Assembly (NCBI GenBank): GCA_017829005.1
Contig: JAGAJF010000088.1
Span: forward strand, 1 to 49,188
Length of the DNA: 49,188 bases
Direction: 5' to 3'
Origin: Oscillospiraceae bacterium
Lineage (GTDB): Bacteria > Bacillota > Clostridia > Oscillospirales > Ruminococcaceae
Position numbers and translations under genes: made by a program. Below the pieces are notes generated by a model. It was not told the DNA's origin, searched no databases, and saw nothing but the letters and a program-made list of their open reading frames with translations. Shown here piece by piece: positions 40,379-49,037 of this stretch; positions within the stretch are counted from its first letter, which is position 1; each line of letters opens with the position of its first letter.

Positions 40379-40407
40379 ATTCTATCACAGTAATTTGCGC
40401 TTGTCAA
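40379..40407 (-). promoter_or_regulatory. gltB: sigma-A promoter of gltBD with structured leader
   Basis: On the minus strand TTGACA-N17-TAGAAT, with a predicted start near 40372. The leader of about 70 nt contains GCCGAAA and TTTCGGC arms (also AAAGCC/GGCTTT as alternative pairing) before the ribosome binding site. No known riboswitch motif was recognised. Confidence 0.7.
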
Positions 40408-40419
40408 TACAATTTTGCA

Positions 40420-40540
40420 AGTTTTTATAAAAATCTTGCATTTTGACTTGAAATATAATACTTTTGAGGGCTTTTTTGCTCATTTTATGAAAAAGTTATT
40501 AGATGATGTGTCAAAATTGAGACTCAAAATAGTAAAATTT
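40420..40540. other. AT-rich intergenic stretch upstream of gltBD
   Basis: Between the gltB promoter and the terminator of the VanY-type gene I see AT-rich sequence without gene, repeat or convincing operator. Confidence 0.4.
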
Positions 40541-40569
40541 GACCCGAAAGCTTTTTGGGCTTACGGGTC
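40541..40569 (-). terminator. intrinsic terminator of the VanY-type gene
   Basis: GACCCG-A-AAGC pairs with GCTT-A-CGGGTC. On the minus strand AAATTTTACTATTTT follows, so the U tract is interrupted. Confidence 0.65.
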
Positions 40570-40610
40570 GGGTGATTAAATGTTTACAATTCGTATTATA
40601 ATGTAATATA

Positions 40611-41729
40611 TTACTCGGAGTATTTTGAGTCTATGCCCAGATATTCCTCTAAGGTAAGTCCGCTGTCGTACACCTTTTTGGCGGTATCTGTGCCAAGATA
40701 TCTTATATGCCAGGGTTCGTACATATATCCCGTAACGCTTTCGCCGTTTTCGGGGTAGCGGATTATAAATCCGTACTCGGCGCAGTGTACCTTTAACCAA
40801 TCGTATTCGGCGGTGTCGGCAAAGGTGATGTCAATGGTATTGAGGTCAAAGGCAAGTCCTGTCTGATGCTCGGAATGTCCCGGACGGGCGGAATATCTGT
40901 CCGCTTCGGCTTTGCCGCTTCTTTCCACATATCTTTCGTACAGCCCTGCCTGATAATCATAGGAACGATAGCCTGAGGATATGTAGATATTAAGTCCCTC
41001 TGCGGCGGCTGCGGACTGCATTTTGTCAAAGGCTGCCTGTGCGTCGGGGTCTACCCCCGGGGCATAGTCGGCAGGCAGGGCATAGGTCTTATTTGCGATA
41101 AGTATGCCGTCAATGTAGGTAAGCTGCGTGTCGCTCTCGATGCTTTCGGGAGCTTCTGTCTCCTCGGTTTCGGGAGCGGCGGTGACGGTGACGCTCACTT
41201 CCGCATATACATCGGGTGAAACGGCGGACTGCACCTTTATTATGCATTCGCCTTCGGATATGGCGGTGATATTGCCTATATCATCGACCTCGGCTACGCT
41301 TTCGTCCGAGCTGCTCCAAATTTCCGATTTATCGGGGGCGTCCTCGGGGTACATGGTCACTATGGGCATTGAGCTGTCACCCTCTTCAAGGGTTATCTCG
41401 TAATATGTAAGCTCTATGGCGGTTATTTCTATGCTGTCGGGGTCATTTTCTTCCTCGGTCTGAACGGGAAGCTCTATGGGCGGCTCTTCGGAGTCTGTCC
41501 ATGTCTCGGCAGGCTTTGATATTTCGGTGACGGTGTCTGATGTTTCGGAAGTTTCGGAAACGGCTTCGGTATCGGGGGCTGCGGTCTCATGGGCAAGCGG
41601 CTCGGAGGATATGATGTTATCTCCCAAAACGGGTATGGCGTCGGTTTCCTCGGGATATTCCTCAACGGAGGCACAGGCGGAGAGTGCAAGGACTGCCAGT
41701 ACGGCGGCAGGAATTTTCAGTTTTTTCAT
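40611..41729 (-). CDS. VanY-type D,D-carboxypeptidase lipoprotein with Ig-like domain
   Basis: The 372-aa product has a lipobox (VLALSACAS, Cys19), a Thr/Ser/Glu linker, and a bacterial Ig-like (BIG2) domain at about 105-190 (ITAIELTYYEITLEEGDSS, then WSSSDESVAEVDDIGNITAI). The C-terminal M15B/VanY peptidase domain follows. Zinc-site motifs are SGYRSYDYQAGLY near 258, PGHSEHQTGLAFDL near 292 (His and Asp ligands) and YEPWHIRYLG near 342. Such enzymes trim the terminal D-Ala of peptidoglycan stem peptides. Nothing here suggests a vancomycin cluster, so wall maturation is the likely role. It follows the membrane-protein gene at 41760 by 30 bp and is probably cotranscribed. Confidence 0.9.
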   Translation of the reverse strand: MKKLKIPAAVLAVLALSACASVEEYPEETDAIPVLGDNIISSEPLAHETAAPDTEAVSETSETSDTVTEISKPAETWTDSEEPPIELPVQTEEENDPDSIEITAIELTYYEITLEEGDSSMPIVTMYPEDAPDKSEIWSSSDESVAEVDDIGNITAISEGECIIKVQSAVSPDVYAEVSVTVTAAPETEETEAPESIESDTQLTYIDGILIANKTYALPADYAPGVDPDAQAAFDKMQSAAAAEGLNIYISSGYRSYDYQAGLYERYVERSGKAEADRYSARPGHSEHQTGLAFDLNTIDITFADTAEYDWLKVHCAEYGFIIRYPENGESVTGYMYEPWHIRYLGTDTAKKVYDSGLTLEEYLGIDSKYSE

Positions 41730-41759
41730 TTTTATGTATCTCTTTTCTTTATTTCTTTT

Positions 41760-42797
41760 TTATTGGGAGGTTTCGGAAGAGGTGCTGTCAGCACTTTCCA
41801 TAAAGTCGTAATTATCCTCGTCTATGGGCAGGGGCTGTACATCGGGAGTGGGGGGCAGCTCGAGCCCGTCTATGCGATGCTCGGCAAGGAAATTCTTCCA
41901 GAATTCCACGGCGTGGTCAAAATTGACCTGCATTTTTTCCTTTTTCATTCCCATTGTGTCCCCGGGGATACGGAAGGACACGTAAAGGTCGGTATCATCA
42001 ATGGTATCCGCTCCAAGCATATCCATAAAATCCGTTCCTGCAAGGCGGTAGCCTATTTCCTCGGCGTAGGGGTCGTCGGGGAATAGCTCGCGGCAGTCAA
42101 CGAAAACGTCCTCGAGTGCACCTATGGACTGATATGCGTCCTTATCGCCTATTATCATTACCACATTGCCCGACTGGAACTCGCCGATAAGCTTTGTGCG
42201 GTCGCTCTGGGCATAGTAGAGGGACGCCATTGTTTCGTCCGCATAGCCTGTGGGCACGTAGTAGAGACGGGCAAGAGGTTCGCCGTCTCCGTTGTAGTCG
42301 GGACAGTATTTGCTCCAAAGCTCCGTAAGCTCTCCCGAATAGTAGCTCATATCAAAATCGGCGGCTATGTACATTGACTGTATGTCGGGGCGTTCCTTGC
42401 GGATAAAATCGTATACGAGAAATATCACAAGGGCTAAAAACATTGCACCCACAATGATAAAGGCTTTGTTATGATAAAAAAAGTTGCCGATCTTTTCCCT
42501 GACGGTATAGGTGCGGACTTCTTCGGGGACGGTCTCTATATCCTCCTCGGAAATTACGCCCTGTTTCAGCTTCATAAGCTCTATGCGCTCCTGCCTCAGC
42601 TTGTCCTCGTAGGCTTTGCGCTGTTTTTCTTCACGCCTGGCTCTTTCCTCGGCTCTTCTTGCTTCCTCCTCAAGCTCTGCCTTTCTGTCGGCGGCGTCTA
42701 TCTCACGGACTGTCTGCAGAAAGGACTTGGGCTTTTCGGGTTTTTTATCCTTGCTTTCGGCGTTTTCATTTTCGGGCAGTTTTTCTTTATCTTCCAT
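41760..42797 (-). CDS. single-pass membrane protein with charged coiled-coil N-terminus
   Basis: The ATG at 42797, with GAGGTG upstream, gives 345 aa; the longer open frame to 42929 has no support. The N-terminal 100 residues are highly charged (EEEARRAEERARREEKQRKA), typical of a cytoplasmic coiled coil. One membrane segment follows at about 112-130 (AFIIVGAMFLALVIFLVYDF), then an extracellular domain of about 200 residues with SMYIAADFDMSYYSGEL and NVVMIIGDKDAYQSIGALED. I recognise no family. The gene has its own promoter and a terminator-like leader, and it is followed by the VanY-type lipoprotein gene, which suggests a shared envelope role. Confidence 0.72.
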   Translation of the reverse strand: MEDKEKLPENENAESKDKKPEKPKSFLQTVREIDAADRKAELEEEARRAEERARREEKQRKAYEDKLRQERIELMKLKQGVISEEDIETVPEEVRTYTVREKIGNFFYHNKAFIIVGAMFLALVIFLVYDFIRKERPDIQSMYIAADFDMSYYSGELTELWSKYCPDYNGDGEPLARLYYVPTGYADETMASLYYAQSDRTKLIGEFQSGNVVMIIGDKDAYQSIGALEDVFVDCRELFPDDPYAEEIGYRLAGTDFMDMLGADTIDDTDLYVSFRIPGDTMGMKKEKMQVNFDHAVEFWKNFLAEHRIDGLELPPTPDVQPLPIDEDNYDFMESADSTSSETSQ

Positions 42798-42801
42798 TTT
42801 G

Positions 42802-42864
42802 CACCTCAAAAATATAAAAGGGGAACGCTCAGCGCCGTTCCCCCCGTATTTGGTTTTTTTATGT
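42802..42864 (-). promoter_or_regulatory. short leader with intrinsic terminator directly before the ribosome binding site
   Basis: The predicted transcript starts near 42864. A stem GGGGAACG/CGTTCCCC (42843-42836 with 42827-42820) is followed by TTTTATATTTTT (42819-42808), which abuts the GAGGTG ribosome binding site. The layout is that of an attenuator: most transcripts would end at about 55 nt unless termination is prevented. No second structure or leader peptide was identified. Confidence 0.55.
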
Positions 42865-42870
42865 ATATAT

Positions 42871-42899
42871 ATTATAGCACAGGTCAGTTTTTTTTGCAA
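42871..42899 (-). promoter_or_regulatory. sigma-A promoter of the 42797 gene
   Basis: On the minus strand TTGCAA-N17-TATAAT with TGC before the -10 hexamer (extended -10). Confidence 0.75.
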
Positions 42900-42925
42900 G
42901 GGGTAATTTTGATATTTATAATAGA

Positions 42926-42957
42926 TCACCCCTCTCCGCCAAAACGGAAAAGGGTGA
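42926..42957 (-). terminator. probable terminator after the Memo-like gene
   Basis: TCACCC and GGGTGA pair around an inner CCG/CGG stem about 28 bp after the stop codon at 42985. The following U tract is weak. Confidence 0.5.
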
Positions 42958-42984
42958 CGAAATATAGGCTTTGATGAGACATTA

Positions 42985-43929
42985 TCACTTTACCGCTCCG
43001 AAAACGAAATAGCTTGTCACTCCCTCGGGATAGCCTGTTTTGCTGTAGGGCAGACGGGAAACTGTCATTGAATTTCCGTGGTCAAGCTCGGTGACGGTGC
43101 TGTCAAGGAGAGCGGAAAGTCTCACAAAGGTCTCAAGTGTGGGTGGCGAGTCGGTGTTGTCATTGGTCATTTCGGCAATGGCGGAGGTATCGCCGCCCAG
43201 AACTGCTATGCGGGTGCGGTCGTCCATTCTGTCCGTGTCGTGAGGCTCGAGATAATGGGAAAAATCCGTGGAGAACAGGAAAAAGCAATCCTTTTCGGCG
43301 GATATCTCATACAGAAGCTCCGAAAGCTGTCGGGGGATATCCTTGTCTGCCTGCCCCGAGATCAGCACGCAGGCTATCCTCGAATCGGGAAAAAAAGCGG
43401 CGGCATAGGGTATCAGTCCCGAAGCGGAATGGTCGGTCATAAGCATATTGTCATCGTATGCAGCTCCAAGACTTGAAGCGAAAAGCTCGGTCAGCTCCCT
43501 GTCGGTTTCAAGGACGCCGAAGGGAGTGTTCCAGTCGGCGGGAGAGGTGATGACAGCATTTCCCCTGGGCTGATGTATGGGGGCTACTATCACCACCGTA
43601 TCTGTGCTTTCCCGTGTCTCTGCGGCTGTCCGGAAGGCGGAGGATATCATTTCCCCTGCAAGGAGATGATGGGGAACGGTGGCGCACAGAAGCTCGCCGC
43701 CCGTTTCATAGGTGCGGCTCATACCGTCATATGCGCCGAATTCCTTTTCATCGTAATAGAGACATTCGAGCCTTCCGAAGCTTTGCTGTTTGCCCGTTTC
43801 ACCTGTTTCGGCTGAAACGGGCATCTCCTCTGACGGGAGGGGGGAATTCTGCTCTGCATCATTCTCTCCGCAGCCCCACAGCATAAGGGCGGTGCAGAGG
43901 ATCACAGCGGTCATTTTTTTGCTTTTCAT
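42985..43929 (-). CDS. Memo-like (AmmeMemoRadiSam system protein B) lipoprotein
   Basis: The 314-aa product has a lipoprotein signal (ALMLWGCGEN, Cys20), a short linker and a Memo/AMMECR-type domain: ATVPHHLLAGEM near 83, VVIVAPIHQPRG near 112, TPFGVLETDRE near 135, DHSASGLIPYAAAF near 168 and FSTDFSHYLEP near 220. The His/Asp positions match the metal-site pattern of the LigB-related Memo family. Most relatives are cytoplasmic and encoded next to AMMECR1 and radical-SAM genes. Here the protein is exported, and its gene starts 1 bp after the alpha-2-macroglobulin gene, without those partners. The ribosome binding site is weak, which points to translational coupling. Function unknown. Confidence 0.82.
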   Translation of the reverse strand: MKSKKMTAVILCTALMLWGCGENDAEQNSPLPSEEMPVSAETGETGKQQSFGRLECLYYDEKEFGAYDGMSRTYETGGELLCATVPHHLLAGEMISSAFRTAAETRESTDTVVIVAPIHQPRGNAVITSPADWNTPFGVLETDRELTELFASSLGAAYDDNMLMTDHSASGLIPYAAAFFPDSRIACVLISGQADKDIPRQLSELLYEISAEKDCFFLFSTDFSHYLEPHDTDRMDDRTRIAVLGGDTSAIAEMTNDNTDSPPTLETFVRLSALLDSTVTELDHGNSMTVSRLPYSKTGYPEGVTSYFVFGAVK

Positions 43930-43930
43930 A

Positions 43931-46900
43931 TTACTTTACGGTTATGGTCTGAGTTTCGGTAATGCCGCACACATTGTCCCTGCCGCAGGCATATGCTCCC
44001 TCTGCCACAAATTCGCCCGAAACGGCTATGCGGAACTTATACTCTGCCCTGCCGTCCTTATCGGTGTAAAGAGTTACCGTCTGCTTTGAGCATCTGCAGC
44101 TGCCGTTGTCTACATATCTTCCGCAGGAGGGGATAATGTCGGTAACATAGCAGTATGGCTCGGAGGTGGTGATATTTACCGTTACAAGAGCGCCGGGTCT
44201 GTAACCGCCCGAATCTGCGGAAAGGGTCTTGGTCACTCCCAGGTCCTTCTTTGCGGTTATATCGGTGACTCTGCCGCTGTAGTTCATAAATGTGCGGATA
44301 TTTCCAGAAACGGCTTTGAAGTCCGCAGCCTTGAACTGCTCCTCGCCGAAGCCTATGCAGGTGCCGAAATGGCGGTCAAGGGTCACAAGCTTCTCCTCAT
44401 TGCCGCTGTTATAGCTGAAAGCGGCTTCCGAAGAAGCATCTGCACTGTAGTGCTTCAGATAATAGATAAGCTCGGGTGCGGCGGTGTCGTATACATATTC
44501 GGTATTTACTATATAGCGTGCCATTTCGTCCGCTTCTGGGAGTCCCGCAGCTGCTGCGGCAACAAGGGCATATTTCGTATATTCAAGAGTATCGGTGCCT
44601 TTAATGCAAAGCTGTATGCCCTCGTCGGTCTCGGTCCTTTCGGCATCGGCAAGATATTCCGAGAGATATCCCGAAGCGGTATCACAGTCTCCTATGACTG
44701 CAAGGGCTGCTATGAGCTTTAGCCTGTCAAGACCTTCAAAGCCGCTGCTTTCATCGGCAAGGATACGGCGTATCTGTATCATCACAGGCTCGCCCAGAGC
44801 CGCAAGTCCCAGATATGCGTCGGAAACATCTGCGGCTGAGGAGTCTCTGTTTTTGATTATATTATTATAGCTGCCCGAAGCCGTACTGCTGCCCATTATT
44901 TCGGGAACTGCCGCAATAAGCCTTGCGGTGAGCAGAGGATCGCCCTCGGAAGCGTCAAGGAGCTTTACATATCCGTCGCTGTCAAAGCTTACGCTGCTTT
45001 TCAGATATTCCTCTTCGGTGATAAAGCCGAATTCCTTCATTGCATAGGCTGACGCGATGGTTGTATCGGCTCTGCTGCCGTGATATTCGGAAAGCTTATA
45101 AAGGACATCGGTGTAAAGCATATAGTCCTTGTTGAAAAAGGTTATGCGTACAGGCCATCTCAGGGAATCGGCGGAATTCAGTGCCGAGATATCCGACACC
45201 ATCACAACGGGCACCTCAAGCAGGGTATCACAGACGTTAAAGGTGTATTCCGCAGCGTCTTTTCCCTCTGCTCCTTCTGTCTTGAAAAGTGCCTTGTACT
45301 CGCCCTCGGGGAGCTTGCCGAAGGAAACAGAGCCTCCCGAGCTTCCCGAAAGGGTCTTGTTTATGCCCTCTCCGCTTACTGTAATGCTCACCTCATCGGC
45401 ACCGTGAAGATTTGCGGCAAGCACAACATCATCGCCTGTATGGAAGCTGTCGGGCATTATGGGCGAAAGGAAAACAGGCTGCTTCACCACAACGGGATAT
45501 TTTGTATTTCCCGCATATATTGCACTGCTCTTTCCGCTTCCTTCTCCTTTTTCATAGGACACTGCAAGGGCGGTGGCTCTCCATGTGGTGAGATTGTCGG
45601 GCAGCTTGAAGGTGAAATGCGCCGTTCCCGAGCTGTCGGCTGTGCTTTCTGAAAACATTGCCGTATCTTTAAAATCCTTGCGGACAGCCCACTCATCTCC
45701 GCCGCCGCCCATTTCACCGCCGTAGTTGCGGTCGAGGGTGTGCTGGACATAGCTGAAATATTCCGTTACGGAGGGTATGTATATGCTTTGGTACAGCTTT
45801 CCAAGAACATCGGTGTACTGCTCTCCCATTGCAAATGCAGCCTCGTCCACCACGCTCAGAAGCATTGAGGCACCCGACGCAGGGCTGCCGTCCTCATAGC
45901 GCGCACTGACGGTGATACTAACGGTATCTCCCGGCAGATAGGTCTCCTTGTCGGAGGACACCTCAAGGTTTATCCTTCTTTCCGACGGGTCATAGTTAAA
46001 ATTCATCCAACTTTCGTGTACGGGATATATGTGCCTGCCGTCAAAATATGCGCCGCATACGTTTACTGTGGGGATACATTCACGGGTCATGGTATATTCA
46101 AAGCTTGAATTTGTAAATATCCTGCTGTCGGTGAAATCATTGCCATGAACGGTGAAGAGTATCCTTCCCTCACATTTTTCAGCTTCGTCGGAGCTGCTTT
46201 TTTTGAGAGTGAAGGGAATTGTCTGATTTTCCGTAAATCTGAGGTCATATATGTCCTCCCGGTCCTCGGCTTCAAAGGTGTAATATCTGTAAGTGATGTT
46301 CTGGGGAGAATAATAGTCATATCCGCAGGGGAAATACTCTGAATAGGTATTTCTTCCCTTTGAGTCCTTCCAGGAAAATTTTATTTCATAGCTGCCGTTA
46401 TTTTTCTTTATGGGATTATCCGCCAGAACGGCTTTTCCGTTTTCTGTGGTTACCTTGAATACTCCCAGCTCCTCGGTCACAGTTTCATACTTGTAGTCGG
46501 TGATGTTTTTCTTTTGCAGGAAGTCATAGTGACTGCCGTTTTCCGTCTTAACGCTGTAGGAATGAGTGATCTCGGCGGTTATCTCCGTATCGGCGGGGGC
46601 ACCTTTGAAAACATCATAGTTTTTATATTCGTATTCATAGCCTTCGGGGATATTGTCAAGGGTAATGTGGTTTGCGGTAAAGGAAAGCTCACCCGTTTCC
46701 TTGTCCCACTTACACTCTGCCATAATATCGCGGCTGAATGTATAAACACACTTTTCGCCGCTGCTGTAAACGTCCTGCACTCCCGATATTGTGGCACGGA
46801 TCCATTCGGATCTTATACCGAAGTGCTCTTCATCGTCAAACTTTATTTCCGCCTTGGCCTTTCCGTTTTTATCGGTCACTATTTTTTCGGGGGAGACCAC

Positions 46901-48808
46901 CGTGACCCCATAGTTATTCATCTCAAATTCAAGCCCCTCGGCAGGCGTTGTGTCGTAATACGCGGCGGTTATTTCTACAGGCACCGTTTCGCCATCATAC
47001 AGCATCACATAATCGGGAGCGTCTACGGCTACGGTGTAGAGCGGCTTGTCATAATCCTTGACGGTTATATATTTGGAGCAGAGCTTTGTATCTCCCGAAT
47101 ACAGGGCGATAAGACTGCCCCATGTATTTGCATGGTTTTTGTATGTAAACTCTGCTGTGAAGGTGCCGTCCTTGCCAAGCGTTATGTCCTTGCTCTCAAG
47201 AACGGTATCCTCATTATTCCAATACCCGCCTTCACCGAAAACAAGTCTCAGCTCTTCGGGAAGCTTACCCTCTGCCGTTCTCGGTCTGACAACGCCCCAT
47301 ACCTGCACCGTATCGGAGGTGAGATAGGTCTCTCTGTCGGTGAAAAGATACATAAAATAGCTGTCACTGGGGTCATCGGCGCCGTCGGCTGAATATCTGT
47401 AAATATCTCCATAGGTCTTTCCGTTGAAGCTTATCTTTAAGATACCTCTGCCGTAATTTTCCTCGGGGATATCCATCAGCGCAAGACCGTCCTTGTCTGC
47501 GGTGGCGGTATAGCTGCCGTTATCTGTAATAAGCTCTATCTTCGCCCCCTCGGCGGCATTTCCCGAAGCTGTATCATTTATGAAAAACTGCGCCTGTCCC
47601 GGAAGAGAGGCACAATATACGGAAATTGTGCTTATCTGGATATGCCTTTGTATCTTTGTGACGTTATTTCCCGACTGTGCGGTTATTTCGCAAAGGTACC
47701 ACCCCTCCTCCATATCATCGGGGAGCATAAGGAAACGAGGGGCATTATGGTAATCTCCACCTTCGTGAAGTCGGCTTGTTTCCGAATAGATCTTTTCAAG
47801 CCCCGCTGTGGATACCTCATCGCCGTTTTTGGACTCGGAAAGAGAGCTTATATAGCTGTCAATGCTGTCGATCCGGTAAATATCCACATTAAAATCCTTA
47901 TCAAAGTAATCCTCGGAGCAGAATATCTCCGCAACGGTGAGATCGCCCGGCACAAAGGTCTCGGTGCTGTCGGCGGTATAGCAGTAGCTTTTGCTGTAAT
48001 CCTTTGAGGTCTTGAAGCCAAAGCTGCGGCTTTCCTCCAGAACTGTACCGTCCTTTGAGGGCAGACCCTTTTTCAGGGTAACGGTGTAGTTTTTATCCTC
48101 TTCAAGAGACTTGTCGGGAATGAAATACAGGGTGGAGAGGTGGCTTTCAAGATGTCCCGAAACCTTCGGAGAGATCTCAAAAAAAGCCTTTGCGGCTTCG
48201 GAGTCCACCTCTGAACTGAAGGTCATTTCGATACCTGTGTCGATATGCACATAGTCGCTGCCGTCGGCAGGATATGTGCTTCTGACCTTGAATATATCCT
48301 CTGTCTGGAACGCCCATTTATAAAGGCTGTCACCGCTGCCGTTTTTTAGCCCCAGCCTTACAAGCTTTCCCGAGGGAAGCTCCTTGGAGGGACTTATAAG
48401 AAATGAATTATCCGTCTCGCCTGCCGTTACATCAAAGGAAACGTCGGGAGAGAGGGTCAGCATATCCGAGACCGTTTCTGCCGAAGCGGCTTTGTCGAGA
48501 GTGATCATAAAGGAGCTTTCACAGCCGATAAGCCCTTCGCCCTTATCCTCGGTAGGCTCTACCGAAATGATATTTCCGTCAAACCTTTCGGACAAAGGGG
48601 CTGCCGATGATGTTTCTTCCGAAGCGGCGGGTGCTTCGGCTGCAGGCTGAGCGCTTTCCGCAGCCGATGTTACACTTTCCTGCACAGATGTTGTTTCGGC
48701 TGTTTCACTATCTGCAGGTGCATTCCCCTGACAGCCCGAAAATACCCCGGACATCATTACAGCTGCCGTAAGAAGTGCGGCAAGCTGTTTGTAAGTTTTG
48801 TTTTTCAA
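43931..48808 (-). CDS. alpha-2-macroglobulin-family lipoprotein without thioester motif
   Basis: This 1625-aa surface protein has a lipobox-like signal (SGVFSGCQG, Cys26) and a Ser/Thr/Glu linker. Two Big_5-type Ig-like domains follow (about 55-165 and 165-270), then macroglobulin beta domains (MG2-like with FTDRETYLTSDTVQVWGVVR near 490), and the alpha-2-macroglobulin signature GTAHFTFKLPDNLTTWRATA near 1070. A helical thioester-type domain lies from about 1240, and a C-terminal receptor-like beta domain follows. The CxEQ thioester is absent: that place reads SEYHGSRADTTIASAY. Bacterial relatives are thought to trap host proteases or guard the envelope; the non-thioester type lacks covalent trapping. 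The start is TTG with GGAGGG 6 nt upstream. A Memo-like lipoprotein gene follows directly. Confidence 0.9.
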   Translation of the reverse strand: MKNKTYKQLAALLTAAVMMSGVFSGCQGNAPADSETAETTSVQESVTSAAESAQPAAEAPAASEETSSAAPLSERFDGNIISVEPTEDKGEGLIGCESSFMITLDKAASAETVSDMLTLSPDVSFDVTAGETDNSFLISPSKELPSGKLVRLGLKNGSGDSLYKWAFQTEDIFKVRSTYPADGSDYVHIDTGIEMTFSSEVDSEAAKAFFEISPKVSGHLESHLSTLYFIPDKSLEEDKNYTVTLKKGLPSKDGTVLEESRSFGFKTSKDYSKSYCYTADSTETFVPGDLTVAEIFCSEDYFDKDFNVDIYRIDSIDSYISSLSESKNGDEVSTAGLEKIYSETSRLHEGGDYHNAPRFLMLPDDMEEGWYLCEITAQSGNNVTKIQRHIQISTISVYCASLPGQAQFFINDTASGNAAEGAKIELITDNGSYTATADKDGLALMDIPEENYGRGILKISFNGKTYGDIYRYSADGADDPSDSYFMYLFTDRETYLTSDTVQVWGVVRPRTAEGKLPEELRLVFGEGGYWNNEDTVLESKDITLGKDGTFTAEFTYKNHANTWGSLIALYSGDTKLCSKYITVKDYDKPLYTVAVDAPDYVMLYDGETVPVEITAAYYDTTPAEGLEFEMNNYGVTVVSPEKIVTDKNGKAKAEIKFDDEEHFGIRSEWIRATISGVQDVYSSGEKCVYTFSRDIMAECKWDKETGELSFTANHITLDNIPEGYEYEYKNYDVFKGAPADTEITAEITHSYSVKTENGSHYDFLQKKNITDYKYETVTEELGVFKVTTENGKAVLADNPIKKNNGSYEIKFSWKDSKGRNTYSEYFPCGYDYYSPQNITYRYYTFEAEDREDIYDLRFTENQTIPFTLKKSSSDEAEKCEGRILFTVHGNDFTDSRIFTNSSFEYTMTRECIPTVNVCGAYFDGRHIYPVHESWMNFNYDPSERRINLEVSSDKETYLPGDTVSITVSARYEDGSPASGASMLLSVVDEAAFAMGEQYTDVLGKLYQSIYIPSVTEYFSYVQHTLDRNYGGEMGGGGDEWAVRKDFKDTAMFSESTADSSGTAHFTFKLPDNLTTWRATALAVSYEKGEGSGKSSAIYAGNTKYPVVVKQPVFLSPIMPDSFHTGDDVVLAANLHGADEVSITVSGEGINKTLSGSSGGSVSFGKLPEGEYKALFKTEGAEGKDAAEYTFNVCDTLLEVPVVMVSDISALNSADSLRWPVRITFFNKDYMLYTDVLYKLSEYHGSRADTTIASAYAMKEFGFITEEEYLKSSVSFDSDGYVKLLDASEGDPLLTARLIAAVPEIMGSSTASGSYNNIIKNRDSSAADVSDAYLGLAALGEPVMIQIRRILADESSGFEGLDRLKLIAALAVIGDCDTASGYLSEYLADAERTETDEGIQLCIKGTDTLEYTKYALVAAAAAGLPEADEMARYIVNTEYVYDTAAPELIYYLKHYSADASSEAAFSYNSGNEEKLVTLDRHFGTCIGFGEEQFKAADFKAVSGNIRTFMNYSGRVTDITAKKDLGVTKTLSADSGGYRPGALVTVNITTSEPYCYVTDIIPSCGRYVDNGSCRCSKQTVTLYTDKDGRAEYKFRIAVSGEFVAEGAYACGRDNVCGITETQTITVK

Positions 48809-48858
48809 ATCTATCCCTCCATACGTTATGCTGTGTCATAATATTGATAGTTTAAGAA

Positions 48859-48887
48859 ATTATATCACAGTTAATTGTTTTTTTCAA
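48859..48887 (-). promoter_or_regulatory. sigma-A promoter of the alpha-2-macroglobulin operon
   Basis: On the minus strand TTGAAA-N17-TATAAT; the leader is about 45 nt to the TTG start. Confidence 0.82.
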
Positions 48888-48892
48888 TATTA

Positions 48893-48933
48893 TTCAGAAA
48901 GTTTTCAGCATTCGGCATAAAAAACTTTCTGAA
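48893..48933. promoter_or_regulatory. perfect 13-bp inverted repeat between divergent promoters
   Basis: TTCAGAAAGTTTT (48893-48905) and AAAACTTTCTGAA (48921-48933) are exact inverted repeats with a 15-bp centre. They lie between the -35 boxes of two divergent promoters (48887 and 48950). No T tract follows on either strand, so an operator or shared regulator site is more likely than a terminator. Confidence 0.6.
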
Positions 48934-48949
48934 CAGAATTCGTGCTGTA

Positions 48950-48978
48950 TTGACAAATAGAACAAAACTTGGTATACT
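48950..48978 (+). promoter_or_regulatory. sigma-A promoter of the gene at 49038
   Basis: TTGACA-N17-TATACT on the plus strand, with a predicted start near 48985 and a leader of about 53 nt. Confidence 0.85.
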
Positions 48979-49037
48979 TTAACTTAGTGAAAAATCTCCG
49001 ATGTTGCGAGAAGAATATGTCTCGGGGAGGGAACGTT

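Noticed and set aside
46514-47392. 292-codon open frame opposite the alpha-2-macroglobulin gene
   Set aside because: It is a shadow of the opposite strand in a coding region with clear domain motifs, with no ribosome binding site or promoter.
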